Shown here: in pieces, positions 8,000-17,781 of the stretch
Position numbering within the stretch: position 1 is the stretch's first letter
How the letters are laid out: the number at the start of each line of letters is the position of its first letter
NCBI GenBank assembly: GCA_937928795.1
Contig: CALFWB010000017.1
Coordinates: forward strand, 1-36,170
DNA length: 36,170 nt
Direction of reading: 5' to 3'
Source of the DNA: an uncultured Anaerolineales bacterium
Lineage (GTDB): Bacteria; Chloroflexota; Anaerolineae; Anaerolineales; UBA4823
Translations under genes and position numbers: made by a program
Notes under the pieces: generated by a model
Told to the model about the DNA's origin: nothing
The model's input: the letters and a program-made list of their open reading frames with translations, nothing else
Databases searched by the model: none

Positions 8000-10060
8000 T
8001 TAGGGACATCCCTCAGATGGTCTGGCACGCGGTTCAAGGATTTGAATCTCGACCCCCATTAATAACATGCGCCCTTGTTGGATAGGTTTGTAGTAACAAA
8101 GCAGGGGTTTTGAAACGCGTTCTACCCAGGCGTCGTTTTCCTCGCCGAACCGCAGCGGTTTTCCCTTTGTGGTGATATAGAGCGGCTCATTGATAATGAG
8201 AGCAAAGCGATGCCCGCGCAGGTCTCGATAAAACCGTTGGAGATAAGCTTGGTTGTTTGCCATTGCCATTTCCATTAAGAAAACTCGCTCATAATCCGGC
8301 ACCAAACGAACGCCCCGAAGATATCCAAAGGTGAGCAATTGACGTTCGGAGATGAACAGCACTTCTTGGTCAACAGGTACGTCTCTAATCAAGCTCTGCA
8401 AGCGGCGTAGTGCCTTTTCGGTTGCAACCCAGTCGGGGCGGAAGAACGGATCTAAGGAGGACAAAAGGAACAAGCCGGGCATGATCAGTGTACTAATGAG
8501 GGCCGCTCTACCGTGCCACCCTCTGAGAAAATTTGCCAACCCAAAGGGTTTTGAGCACCCTTCAGAATGGGGAATATCCGCAGCCACATTGTGGGTCAAC
8601 AAGGCAACGAAAACGACCCCAAAACCTATCCAAAAGGCATCCAGATTATGTAGGTTACTGCCGCCCCCGATCTTAACGCTAACAACCAATCCACCCAAAT
8701 AAAGCCCGAGCAAAATGCCTAGCAAGCCCAGCCAACGCCAATAGTGAACGGTTGTGAAATCCTGACCATAGCGAACGTAAATGAGCAAACTCATCGGCAC
8801 AATAACCACTAAAGAAGCCAGCAGAATCCCTAAAGGATAAGTCGAATTCGGGAACAATCGATACCAAAGCAATTGCGAGCTAAGGCTTGTGCCGAACCAG
8901 GCTGGCGGATTCCCCGAAAGCTGGACATACCCCCAGTGTGCGATCAACGCAACTGCCACTCCGACCACTGTCCAGAGCAATGGCCGCCAAAAATAGCGCC
9001 AGAAGCTCCCGTGATAAGGGGTCTCCAAAAGATATAGGATAACAGCAATTAGAGCCGCAACAGGGTACCAGTTCAAGCGGCTTAGGCCTGCCCACAGCGA
9101 GCTTAGCACCAAGACCAACACCGAAACACTCTTTGCAACCTTTGTTTCAGCACTTGGGCGGAACCAAAGCAGGAGAGGAAAGATAGCTACCTGCAAATGG
9201 TAATAAACCGGGCCAAGCAACAAATACAGAAACAGCCAACCCATTCCAAGTCCCCACATCCATGGCGGCATTCCTTTGCCAAAGCGCCTTAAGAGGGCAA
9301 AAGCAGTTATTCCACTGATACCGAGCCATAAGAACACTTGCCACAAACGATGAAACCATAGCGGCGAAAAAGGAATCAAAAACGGAATCGCTTGCAGAAG
9401 GTAACGGCTGGGATGTAACACTGTCCAGGCAGTTTTTACACCATAAATTCGTTCTCCCAGAAATAGTGAGGCGTAATAATATCGGCTCGCCTCAGACCAC
9501 TCTAGGGTAAAGGGATACGTCGAGACTTTGGTAAGCAAGGAAAAAACTTGGAGCAAGATTGTGCTGATCAGAAGGGAGATCCCAAGCGCATAGGCTGGAT
9601 GATTCACCCGAAGAAAGGATCGTACAAAGGGGATCCCCAAAAGGGCAATCAAAACCAAACTACTCAAACGAGACCAATACGGTTGGAAAAAGCCTTCACT
9701 CGCCTCAATAAGCCAGTATGTTAGGATACTATTGATCAGCAATAGACCCACAAGGTTTAACTTTCCCCAATGGGAAAGGTGGCGCTCGATCCGTTGAAAA
9801 GTTCCTAAAAGCCAATTTTTTATTTTCCAAAAACTACTCGCTAAGAGAAGCAGAGAGAGAAGAGAAAACAAAAAGGCCGCCGCAATTGCCACTTGATAGC
9901 GGCGCGAAGCATCCAGAACCCCAAGTTCAAGTGCTTCGCTGAGCAGCGTCCATCCGACTTGGAACGCTAGAGCGGCAAAGAGGGCGCATCCAAGTCGCCA
10001 AAACAGAAACTTCCAGCGTTCATCAAGGGATTGATCATGAGAAGGAAAAATTCTATCCAT
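8000..10060 (-). CDS. Large polytopic membrane protein, type B copy 1 (putative GT-C-like)
   Basis: The frame opens with TTG at 10066, but the ATG at 10060 is the more usual start and gives 686 residues. It is a polytopic protein with the type B signature: TLEWSEASRYYYASLFL, HPSRYLLQAIPFL, LWFHRLWQVFLW, NPPAWFGTSLSSQ, GGGSNLHNLDAF, and in the soluble C-terminus LLTFGYLRGV, DYERVFLMEMAMAN and RFGEENDAWVERV. These blocks also occur in the copy at 3948-5975. It follows gmd by 15 bases and is the first of the four giant membrane proteins. A sugar-transfer role at the outer face of the membrane is plausible from the operon. I do not recognise a characterised orthologue. Confidence 0.75.
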   Translation of the reverse strand: MDRIFPSHDQSLDERWKFLFWRLGCALFAALAFQVGWTLLSEALELGVLDASRRYQVAIAAAFLFSLLSLLLLASSFWKIKNWLLGTFQRIERHLSHWGKLNLVGLLLINSILTYWLIEASEGFFQPYWSRLSSLVLIALLGIPFVRSFLRVNHPAYALGISLLISTILLQVFSLLTKVSTYPFTLEWSEASRYYYASLFLGERIYGVKTAWTVLHPSRYLLQAIPFLIPFSPLWFHRLWQVFLWLGISGITAFALLRRFGKGMPPWMWGLGMGWLFLYLLLGPVYYHLQVAIFPLLLWFRPSAETKVAKSVSVLVLVLSSLWAGLSRLNWYPVAALIAVILYLLETPYHGSFWRYFWRPLLWTVVGVAVALIAHWGYVQLSGNPPAWFGTSLSSQLLWYRLFPNSTYPLGILLASLVVIVPMSLLIYVRYGQDFTTVHYWRWLGLLGILLGLYLGGLVVSVKIGGGSNLHNLDAFWIGFGVVFVALLTHNVAADIPHSEGCSKPFGLANFLRGWHGRAALISTLIMPGLFLLSSLDPFFRPDWVATEKALRRLQSLIRDVPVDQEVLFISERQLLTFGYLRGVRLVPDYERVFLMEMAMANNQAYLQRFYRDLRGHRFALIINEPLYITTKGKPLRFGEENDAWVERVSKPLLCYYKPIQQGRMLLMGVEIQILEPRARPSEGCP

Positions 10061-10075
10061 AAACAAGATTGGTTA

Positions 10076-11096
<1,021 letters not shown>

Positions 11097-11221
11097 AACT
11101 TGAAGAATAAATCGGTATGCACCCGAAAATGGCTCTACAGGACAAATCCGAGAATTTATCCTCCATCTCAATTTTTCTACATTGCAAACCCAAAGAGTGT
11201 CTTATCTTGCCCCTCGTATTG

Positions 11222-11227
11222 TATAAT
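11222..11227 (+). promoter_or_regulatory. -10 box TATAAT for the plus-strand glycan/signalling operon
   Basis: A perfect TATAAT lies only 14 bases before the ATG at 11242, so a start site at normal distance would leave a leader of about 8 bases. No ribosome-binding sequence precedes the ATG. No good -35 box is visible at 16-18 bases. Together these suggest a nearly leaderless transcript. The 197-base gap with gmd holds both divergent promoters. Confidence 0.5.
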
Positions 11228-11241
11228 TCTGCATAACTTGT

Positions 11242-12207
11242 ATGGCTCAAACGAAAAGTAATTCCACAAAATCTTCTAACTCGTTGTTAACGATTGTTGT
11301 TCCTGTCTACAATGAAGGAAAAGTCCTTGAGAAGACTGTTCAAAGCTTGCTCCCATTCGCACAGGACAGAAATTGGGAGGTGATCTTCGTGGACGACGGA
11401 TCTACGGATCATTCAACCGAGGTTTTAGCTAAATTGAATTTTATTCCTTTTGTACGCGTTTTACGACACAAGATCAACCGTGGCTATGGGGCAGCTCTCA
11501 AGAGTGGCATTTCAAAAGTAACCACTCCCTACGTGGTTACTTTTGACGCAGATGGTCAACATTGTGCTGAAGATGCAGAACGTCTCCTAGAATTTGCCTT
11601 GCAAAATTGCTCCGATCTCGTTGTCGGGAATCGACAAGGAACAGAGAGGTTTAGTCGCTATCGGGCTCTCGGAAAGTGGATCATCTGGCAATTTGCCCGC
11701 CTTCTCATGCCATTAAGGGTGCGCGACCTTAATTCAGGTTTCAAGCTGTACCGAACGGAATTGGTCAAACCCTATTTGTCACTCTGCCCTAACTCGATGG
11801 CTTTCAGCGACGTGATCACCCTGATTTTCACGCATCAACGTCACTTGATCCATGAGATCCCCATTTCAATCAACCCCCGCCCAGCCGGTCGAAGCACCAT
11901 CAATACCTGGACGGCGTTTGAAACCGTTCTAGAAATTCTCAACACGATCATTATGCTAAATCCTTTAAAGGTCTTTATCCCTTTATCTCTGTTATCGATC
12001 TCGGTCGGTATCGCCTGGGGCAGCTATGTCCTCGTACGCGTTGGAAGGGGTGTTAGCGTGGGGAGCATGTTAGCGGTTGTGAGCGGCTTAATCTTCTTCA
12101 TGCTTGGTCTCTTAGCGCATCAAATTTCAAGCCTTCGATTGGACCTTGTAAAAAATGTCTATATTGCCGAAGAGGAGCAAAGCAATTTTGACCGACCTGA
12201 ACCTTAG
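11242..12207 (+). CDS. GT2 family glycosyltransferase, dolichol-phosphate mannosyltransferase-like
   Basis: A 321-residue GT-A enzyme with TIVVPVYNEGKVLEKTV at the N-terminus, VIFVDDGSTDHS, then the NRGYGAALKSGI block typical of DPM1-like enzymes and the metal-binding FDADGQHC. The LNSGFKLYR segment is also typical. Two TM segments at about residues 240-300 anchor the C-terminus. It should transfer a sugar from a nucleotide donor to a polyprenyl phosphate. It differs clearly from the GT2 at 923-1888, so the two probably use different sugars or acceptors. Its 3' end overlaps the next gene, which supports an operon. Family is certain, substrate unknown. Confidence 0.9.
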   Translation: MAQTKSNSTKSSNSLLTIVVPVYNEGKVLEKTVQSLLPFAQDRNWEVIFVDDGSTDHSTEVLAKLNFIPFVRVLRHKINRGYGAALKSGISKVTTPYVVTFDADGQHCAEDAERLLEFALQNCSDLVVGNRQGTERFSRYRALGKWIIWQFARLLMPLRVRDLNSGFKLYRTELVKPYLSLCPNSMAFSDVITLIFTHQRHLIHEIPISINPRPAGRSTINTWTAFETVLEILNTIIMLNPLKVFIPLSLLSISVGIAWGSYVLVRVGRGVSVGSMLAVVSGLIFFMLGLLAHQISSLRLDLVKNVYIAEEEQSNFDRPEP

Positions 12208-13888
12208 CGAAAAAAAAGCCTCCGACTGCTTAAGATGGATAGATTGGATATTCATTATCCTCCTCCTAACTTTTAGCGCTCTGTTTACCCTAGAAAGAGT
12301 TCAGTGGAATTATCCTCACGTTTTTTTGGGGGGCGATGCTGCTAATATCGTCTCCTTCGCCTTGGCTAAGAATCATCCGGACTGGTACTCGAAGGATTTT
12401 TTGTTGAATGAGCGCCAAAATTTTGATATCTATCTGCAATTCCACGTCCTCTACACGCAGTGGACTGAGAAGCTTTTTGGAGATGCTTCTCTAGGCTTTC
12501 TTTCTTTACTACCGATTACGATCTTGCTCTATCTTGGCGGCTTATACTTTTTAGGGAGATCCTTGTTCGATCATCCGGGGTGGGCAATCGCTTTCACTGC
12601 GATCAATGCCTTGCCGATCTATTTACCCTTTGAAGAATACGGAATTCAAACCGATCCCCTTCCGCGCACGCTTTTTCACGGCTTTCTTGCGTTTCTATTA
12701 GCGTTTCTATGGAAATGGAGGGACAAGCCAGAGCGATGGTGGTTTCTCGCCGCAGGACTTGGAGGGTTGGTTTACATTCATGCAGTCAGTACGCCAGCCT
12801 GGATTCTTGCCTTCTTTTCTAGCTTTCTTTTTCTCATGCCACGCAAATGGAACAAGGTCGAAAGAATTAAGTGGATAGGCGGACTTTGTTTGGTAACCCT
12901 GATTACGCTCATCCCTTTTATCCAAAATTATCTACAAAACACCCTCCAAGAACGCCAATTACCCGCTGATCTTGACTACCGATCCTATATACAAATCTTC
13001 ACCGAGTATTATGGCTCTCCGGATTTACATGACGTGCTTAAAACAACCAAAGTTACTCTGAGTATGCTAACCCAAAGCGGACTGCTTCCATTGGGGATAC
13101 TTGGACTCCTTGCGGTTACTATCCGTCGAGATGTTAAGCAAAGACCACAAACCGTCTTAGTCCTTATCTGGTTTGCAGCGATTATCATGATTTCGATTAT
13201 TATCCCCTATTTCGAGAAAATTGTAGAACGAAGATTTGAGATTTTGCCTATTCAGACCGAATTATTGCGCGGGGTGCGGTTTATACGGTTTCTTCTTTCT
13301 CTCTCGCTTTTTCTTGGCATCAAGTCAATTCTCCATAATCGAGATAAAGTCTATTTGAGCCTTCTTCTTGGGATTGGATGTGCTCTGTTGGCAATCTGGA
13401 TGTATAACAATCCTAAAACCCTAGAAATGGTTATGTTTCCCAGAACAATCACCTGCCTAAAGGAAACAAAGCAACTCTACTGCCACCGGCCTTCTCATTT
13501 TCGCGAAGCGATCCTCTTCCTAAGAGAACAGACCCCAATCGATGCTGCAATTTTCTTTGCTCCAAAGCCAACCGATACGAGCGCCTTAGCCGTCCGCTAT
13601 ATGGCACACCGATCGCTGGTCTACTCATGGAAGGACAGAGGTCTAGGCTTCGTCCGGCCTGAAAAACTGCTTGATTGGTATAAAATCTATAGTGAGCTAA
13701 AGGAAAACAAAAGTCCTAATCGCTGGCTATCTCGCAAACCTGACCAATTCATAAATTTTATGAGAGATATTGGAGCAGATTATTACGTAACCTTAGGTCA
13801 TTGTACACCTCCAACTGGAGAAACTTCTGAATTTCAGATTCGACCGATCTTTCAGAATGCCGATTATTCAATCTGCAAAATCTATTGA
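12155..13888 (+). CDS. Polytopic membrane protein, possibly GT-C-like
   Basis: A protein of up to 577 residues with about ten hydrophobic segments, starting at residue ~30 (WIDWIFIILLLTFSALF). The first extracytoplasmic loop has HVFLGGDAANIVSFALAK and then a DWYSKDFLLNE stretch; an acidic first loop is usual in GT-C transferases, but I cannot assign a family. The C-terminal ~140 residues are soluble and contain four cysteines (two close together in ITCLKETKQLYCHRP, then one each in GHCTPP and YSICKIY). The ATG at 12155 overlaps the preceding gene by 53 bases; a TTG at 12188 with AGAGGAGC upstream is an alternative start. Its position between two GT2 genes suggests a role in glycan assembly. 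Function unproven. Confidence 0.7.
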   Translation: MSILPKRSKAILTDLNLSEKKASDCLRWIDWIFIILLLTFSALFTLERVQWNYPHVFLGGDAANIVSFALAKNHPDWYSKDFLLNERQNFDIYLQFHVLYTQWTEKLFGDASLGFLSLLPITILLYLGGLYFLGRSLFDHPGWAIAFTAINALPIYLPFEEYGIQTDPLPRTLFHGFLAFLLAFLWKWRDKPERWWFLAAGLGGLVYIHAVSTPAWILAFFSSFLFLMPRKWNKVERIKWIGGLCLVTLITLIPFIQNYLQNTLQERQLPADLDYRSYIQIFTEYYGSPDLHDVLKTTKVTLSMLTQSGLLPLGILGLLAVTIRRDVKQRPQTVLVLIWFAAIIMISIIIPYFEKIVERRFEILPIQTELLRGVRFIRFLLSLSLFLGIKSILHNRDKVYLSLLLGIGCALLAIWMYNNPKTLEMVMFPRTITCLKETKQLYCHRPSHFREAILFLREQTPIDAAIFFAPKPTDTSALAVRYMAHRSLVYSWKDRGLGFVRPEKLLDWYKIYSELKENKSPNRWLSRKPDQFINFMRDIGADYYVTLGHCTPPTGETSEFQIRPIFQNADYSICKIY

Positions 13889-14735
13889 AATCAAGACCGC
13901 CAACAATAGCGAAATGGCACTGCCCAAAATTTCCATAATAACCCCGACCCTAAACCGAGCTGTTTATCTCGAGCAGACCATTCTTTCTGTACTGAATCAA
14001 AACTACCCCAAATTGGAATACCTTGTTATCGATGGCGGTTCAACGGACGAAACTCTCGATATTCTCCAACGATATTCTGACCATTTGCGCTATGTGAGCG
14101 AAAAAGACCAAGGACAATCGGATGCCCTAAACAAAGGCTTGCGCTTAGTCAGCGGAGATATTATCGCTTACTTAAACGCCGATGATGAATATGAGCCGAA
14201 TGCACTGCTCCGCGTGGGTCAGTTTTTTGCCGAAAACCCTCAAGCCGAGTGGGTGAGCGGCAAATGTAGAATGATCAATGAGCTTGGTCAAGAAATCCTC
14301 AAACCCGTCACAGTCTACAAGAATCTTTTACTTTCAACAAAAAGTCGCCTACTGCTGTTGATTGTCAACTATCTATCTCAACCAGCTACATTTTGGCGAC
14401 GCAGAGTGGTCGAGAGAGTGGGTCTTTTCGATCTAAACCTTTTTGCGGTTATGGATTATGATTATTGGCTAAGGATTTCTAAAGAGTTTCGTCTTTATGT
14501 GATTCCAGAATATTTGGCAAGGTTTCGCATCCATTCGACTTCAAAGACTTTCGTTAGTGCTTTGGATGACTTGGATGAAGAATTCAACATGGTGTCTAGA
14601 TATACGCAATCGAAACTCCTCCTATCCCTACATCGCTTCCAGCGTTTCCTCATCATCCAAGGCTATCGCTTGCTCAATCGTGGAAACCTTTTTCAAGTGA
14701 ACGTCGATCGCCCGCCAACCCTACACCAAAGATGA
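13857..14735 (+). CDS. GT2 family glycosyltransferase (soluble, WcaA/rhamnosyltransferase-like)
   Basis: A GT-A glycosyltransferase of up to 292 residues. KISIITPTLNRAVYLEQTI opens the domain, followed by YLVIDGGSTDETLDIL, the SEKDQGQSDALNKGL block and the metal-binding LNADDEY. A later DYDYWLRISKEF matches the catalytic ED-type segment of this family. Unlike the other two GT2 enzymes it has no C-terminal membrane anchor, so it probably adds a sugar to a growing lipid-linked chain in the cytoplasm. The first ATG (13857) overlaps the preceding gene by 32 bases. The ATG at 13914, just before the domain, is an alternative start that removes a 19-residue polar N-terminus. Its stop overlaps the next start (ATGA). 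Confidence 0.88.
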   Translation: MPIIQSAKSIEIKTANNSEMALPKISIITPTLNRAVYLEQTILSVLNQNYPKLEYLVIDGGSTDETLDILQRYSDHLRYVSEKDQGQSDALNKGLRLVSGDIIAYLNADDEYEPNALLRVGQFFAENPQAEWVSGKCRMINELGQEILKPVTVYKNLLLSTKSRLLLLIVNYLSQPATFWRRRVVERVGLFDLNLFAVMDYDYWLRISKEFRLYVIPEYLARFRIHSTSKTFVSALDDLDEEFNMVSRYTQSKLLLSLHRFQRFLIIQGYRLLNRGNLFQVNVDRPPTLHQR

Positions 14736-16651
14736 GTCGTCTGAAGATTGCTCTCATTCTACTCTGTGCATTGTTTTCTTTTTCTGACGGATTTGCTCAG
14801 ACAGAATCTACGGCACAAGTTTTGCTCTCCACGATACAAACAGAAAGTTTTCCCTTGGTCAACCCGAGGATAAAAGTTTTCTCAGTAAAAGGAAAATTTA
14901 TCCACGGCTTGTCCCTTTCCAACATCAAACTCTATGAAGACGGCATTGAGGTTCCTCTGCAAGAAATCAGAGAGCAACGGGTGGGGGTCCAAGCTGTTTT
15001 TGTGTTGAACCCAAGCGGAGCCTTTCTAACGCGCGACGCACAAGGCATTACCCGCTACGATTACCTGATGGATGGCTTAGTCGATTGGGCACGGCGGCGC
15101 CTTGGCTCGACTATCGACGACTTGAGCATTGTTGTGACTGACGGGCCAAGCCGCTCCCACCTGAACAATCCTCTTGAACTGTTCTATACCCTAGCCTCTT
15201 TCCGCATTGCACCAGACGCAACGCCGACTTTGGATTCCCTTTTGAAAGGAATTGAAATCGCAGCCGATCCTTCCCCTCGCTTTGGGATGGAAAAGTTGGT
15301 TTTGTTCATCACCGCGCCTCTCACTGGTGACCAGAGCATTGGCATTCAAAATGCCCTTGAGCAAGCCCGGCAAAAGGGCGTACGGGTTCATGTTTGGGTG
15401 TTAACCACCCAAGCCGTAGCAAATCCACTAGCCATCGACGCCCTAAGACCCCTAGCAGAACAGACCCAGGGCAATTTTTGGGTGCTGACCAAACCCGCCG
15501 ATCAACCCGATCCTGAAACGATCTTTGAACCCTTTCGCAATGTCTACTCATTGCGCTACCTTTCCTCCCCAGAGGGAGGCAGCGAGAGGCAACTGGAGGC
15601 AGAGGTACAAATTGGTGAAGAGCTGCTTCGCTCCCAGTCGATCACTTTTCGCGTTGATCTTCAGCCACCCAATCTCGTTTTTCTTTCACCGCCAGTCGAG
15701 ATCCTCCGTCAACCCCCTGAAAACGCTTCTGGAATTGCGACTTCACCTGAAGGCCTCGAGCCGCAATCCTATCATTTCAGTTTGCTGACCGAATTTCCAG
15801 ACGGTCGACCACGCTCGATTACAAAACTGCGTGTCTATGTGGATGACCAGATGATTCTTGAACGCTTTGCGCCACCCTTTGATAGCTTTGTCTGGGACTT
15901 AAGAGACTACACTCAAAGCGGTCAGCACGTCCTGCAGGCAGAGGTCACGGATGAATTGGGAATCACTGCCAAGACAGTCGCCATGCCGATTTTAGTGAAA
16001 GTGAACCGTCCTTTGCCTTCACCGTCCAGGATGGTCAACCGCAACATTCCCTTGATTGTCTTTACCCTGGGTATTCTTCTCGCTGCTTCTGGCGTGTTCG
16101 TCTTGGCACTGCGTGGCAAGCTCCTCCCAACTTCGCAGCGCTTAAGCCGTCGGCTAGGTATCCAGAAGAAATCGCCTTTGGATCCGTTGACCCAACCCAT
16201 CACAATCCCACCCTTACAGCCTTCCAAGATGAGCCTTCAGCGCCGGCGTGAGTCGCCCTCTTTCTCACAAACAGAAGCCAAGCCGCCCGTTTTTGCCCAA
16301 TTGGATCGCTTGGGTGAATCCATAATCGAGGGAGAAACAAGCGGGTCATTTATGATGGTTACTGACGAACTAACCATTGGTAGCAATGCGGTGAAAAATC
16401 TGCTTGTGATCGATGATCCCAGCGTCGAGGGTGTTCACGCCCGCTTAGAACGTCAGCCAGATGGCAAGTTCCGCCTGTATGACCTTGGCTCTTTGATGGG
16501 AACGTGGGTCAATTATACGCCGGTCTCTCAAGAAGGGGTTACATTGGAAAACGGTGATCTGATTCACATTGGGCGGGTTGGTTTTCGCTTTCGGGTGCGC
16601 GAAACAAGGCCCACCGATCTGCTTCCTCAGCCAAGGGAGGAAAACGGATGA
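14732..16651 (+). CDS. Membrane-anchored protein with VWA-like and C-terminal FHA domains
   Basis: A 639-residue protein with a signal peptide (about 1-22, ending near DGFAQ). The extracytoplasmic part resembles a von Willebrand A fold (about 85-285), but the metal site reads VLNPSGAF instead of Asp-x-Ser-x-Ser, so metal-dependent adhesion is doubtful. An Ig-like region follows (about 300-430, PPNLVFLSPP to VKVNRPL), then one TM segment near 438-460. The cytoplasmic tail ends in an FHA domain (about 545-625) with LTIGSN, VHARLERQ, LGSLMGTWVNY and GDLIHIGRVGFRF. FHA domains bind phosphothreonine. The start overlaps the GT2 stop (ATGA) and the stop overlaps the PP2C start (ATGA). It could link an external event to cytoplasmic Ser/Thr phosphorylation; no kinase is in the window. 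Confidence 0.82.
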   Translation: MSRLKIALILLCALFSFSDGFAQTESTAQVLLSTIQTESFPLVNPRIKVFSVKGKFIHGLSLSNIKLYEDGIEVPLQEIREQRVGVQAVFVLNPSGAFLTRDAQGITRYDYLMDGLVDWARRRLGSTIDDLSIVVTDGPSRSHLNNPLELFYTLASFRIAPDATPTLDSLLKGIEIAADPSPRFGMEKLVLFITAPLTGDQSIGIQNALEQARQKGVRVHVWVLTTQAVANPLAIDALRPLAEQTQGNFWVLTKPADQPDPETIFEPFRNVYSLRYLSSPEGGSERQLEAEVQIGEELLRSQSITFRVDLQPPNLVFLSPPVEILRQPPENASGIATSPEGLEPQSYHFSLLTEFPDGRPRSITKLRVYVDDQMILERFAPPFDSFVWDLRDYTQSGQHVLQAEVTDELGITAKTVAMPILVKVNRPLPSPSRMVNRNIPLIVFTLGILLAASGVFVLALRGKLLPTSQRLSRRLGIQKKSPLDPLTQPITIPPLQPSKMSLQRRRESPSFSQTEAKPPVFAQLDRLGESIIEGETSGSFMMVTDELTIGSNAVKNLLVIDDPSVEGVHARLERQPDGKFRLYDLGSLMGTWVNYTPVSQEGVTLENGDLIHIGRVGFRFRVRETRPTDLLPQPREENG

Positions 16652-17772
16652 GGTTGAGAAAAACCCCTCTAATCAAAACCGCTGCCATCACCCACGCAGG
16701 AATGAGTGGCAAAAACAACGAGGACCGCTTTCGCTTGCATCGTTTTATCACCAAGAAACGCCAAGAAGCTATTGTAGCAGTGGTAGCGGATGGCATCGGC
16801 GGACACCGCGCCGGTGAAATTGCCGCCGACTTAGCCAGTGAGCAGATTGTACGATCGATTGAAGGACAAAACATTGAGCAACCCATCCTAGCCCTAAGAC
16901 AAGCAATTCAAGAAGCCAACCGAATTGTTTTGGCAGGCGCTCAATCGAACCCGCATTGGGCTGGAATGGGCAGTACCTGTGCATGTGCATTTGTTATAGG
17001 CAACCAACTCTATACGGCTTCAGCAGGTGATTCGCGCATTTATTTGATCCGAGGCAAACGGATTACTCAACTGAATCGCGATCACACCTGGGTTCAAGAA
17101 GCCATTGATCTCGGAACATTACCCGCTGCCACAGCCCACTTGCACCCAAATGCGCATGTCATTCGCCGCTATATCGGCGCCCCGAACGGTGTTCAACCCG
17201 ATACGCGTTTATATCTGCGAGGTGACGAAAGTGATCAACAAGCTGAAGCGAACCAAGGGGTAAAATTAAGGACAGGTGATCGCATCTTGGTTTGCAGTGA
17301 TGGCTTAACCGATTTAGTTGCTAATCACGAAATTTTAGCCATTATCAAAAAGCACCCCCTGGAACAAGCTTTACAGGAATTGGTACGCCTAGCCAACCAA
17401 CGCGGTGGACATGATAACATTACAATTGTCGCCATGCAGGTCGGGAACACAACTCCTCAGCTCGTGCAATGGCTTGCTACAGCCTCCCTATTCAGTTTAC
17501 TTTCCATCGGGCTAATCGCTACTATGGTGCTTTTCTATCTCTTCGGAGGGGATCAAATTTTGGGTCGTTTTGCACCTAGCCCAACGCCCCTCTCATCGTT
17601 GCCTTTGACGTTACAGGAAACTCCGCTCATTCTTGGACCCACTGCTACCGAAGAGACTATTCTTCCAACGGCTACTCCGACTGTCACTCCTCATCCGAGC
17701 CGAACTCCTTTGCCATCCTTGCAACCGACAGCAACCTTCACCCCTTGGCCGACCAATACTCCTGAGCCCTAA
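16648..17772 (+). CDS. PP2C-type serine/threonine protein phosphatase with membrane anchor and Pro/Thr-rich tail
   Basis: A 374-residue protein. The PPM/PP2C catalytic domain (about 8-265) is complete: NNEDRF near residue 25, VVADGIGGHRAGE with metal-binding Asp48, AGDSRIYLIRG, LNRDHTW, LVCSDGLTDLV and GGHDNITIVAMQV. It removes phosphate from Ser/Thr using two divalent metals. A TM segment (about 275-300) is followed by a tail of about 70 residues rich in Pro, Thr and Ser that would lie outside the cell, as in PrpC/PstP-like phosphatases. It overlaps the VWA/FHA gene by 4 bases, so the two are made together and the FHA partner may be a substrate or recruiter. Confident on the family. Confidence 0.93.
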   Translation: MRLRKTPLIKTAAITHAGMSGKNNEDRFRLHRFITKKRQEAIVAVVADGIGGHRAGEIAADLASEQIVRSIEGQNIEQPILALRQAIQEANRIVLAGAQSNPHWAGMGSTCACAFVIGNQLYTASAGDSRIYLIRGKRITQLNRDHTWVQEAIDLGTLPAATAHLHPNAHVIRRYIGAPNGVQPDTRLYLRGDESDQQAEANQGVKLRTGDRILVCSDGLTDLVANHEILAIIKKHPLEQALQELVRLANQRGGHDNITIVAMQVGNTTPQLVQWLATASLFSLLSIGLIATMVLFYLFGGDQILGRFAPSPTPLSSLPLTLQETPLILGPTATEETILPTATPTVTPHPSRTPLPSLQPTATFTPWPTNTPEP

Positions 17773-17781
17773 ACGCTCAGG
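17761..17781. terminator. Hairpin spanning both stop codons of convergent genes
   Basis: CCTGAGC (17761-17767) and GCTCAGG (17775-17781) form a perfect 7-bp stem with a 7-base loop. It covers the stop of the PP2C gene and the stop of the facing gene, which lie 4 bases apart. There is no T tract on either side, so it may only slow convergent polymerases. Confidence 0.4.
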
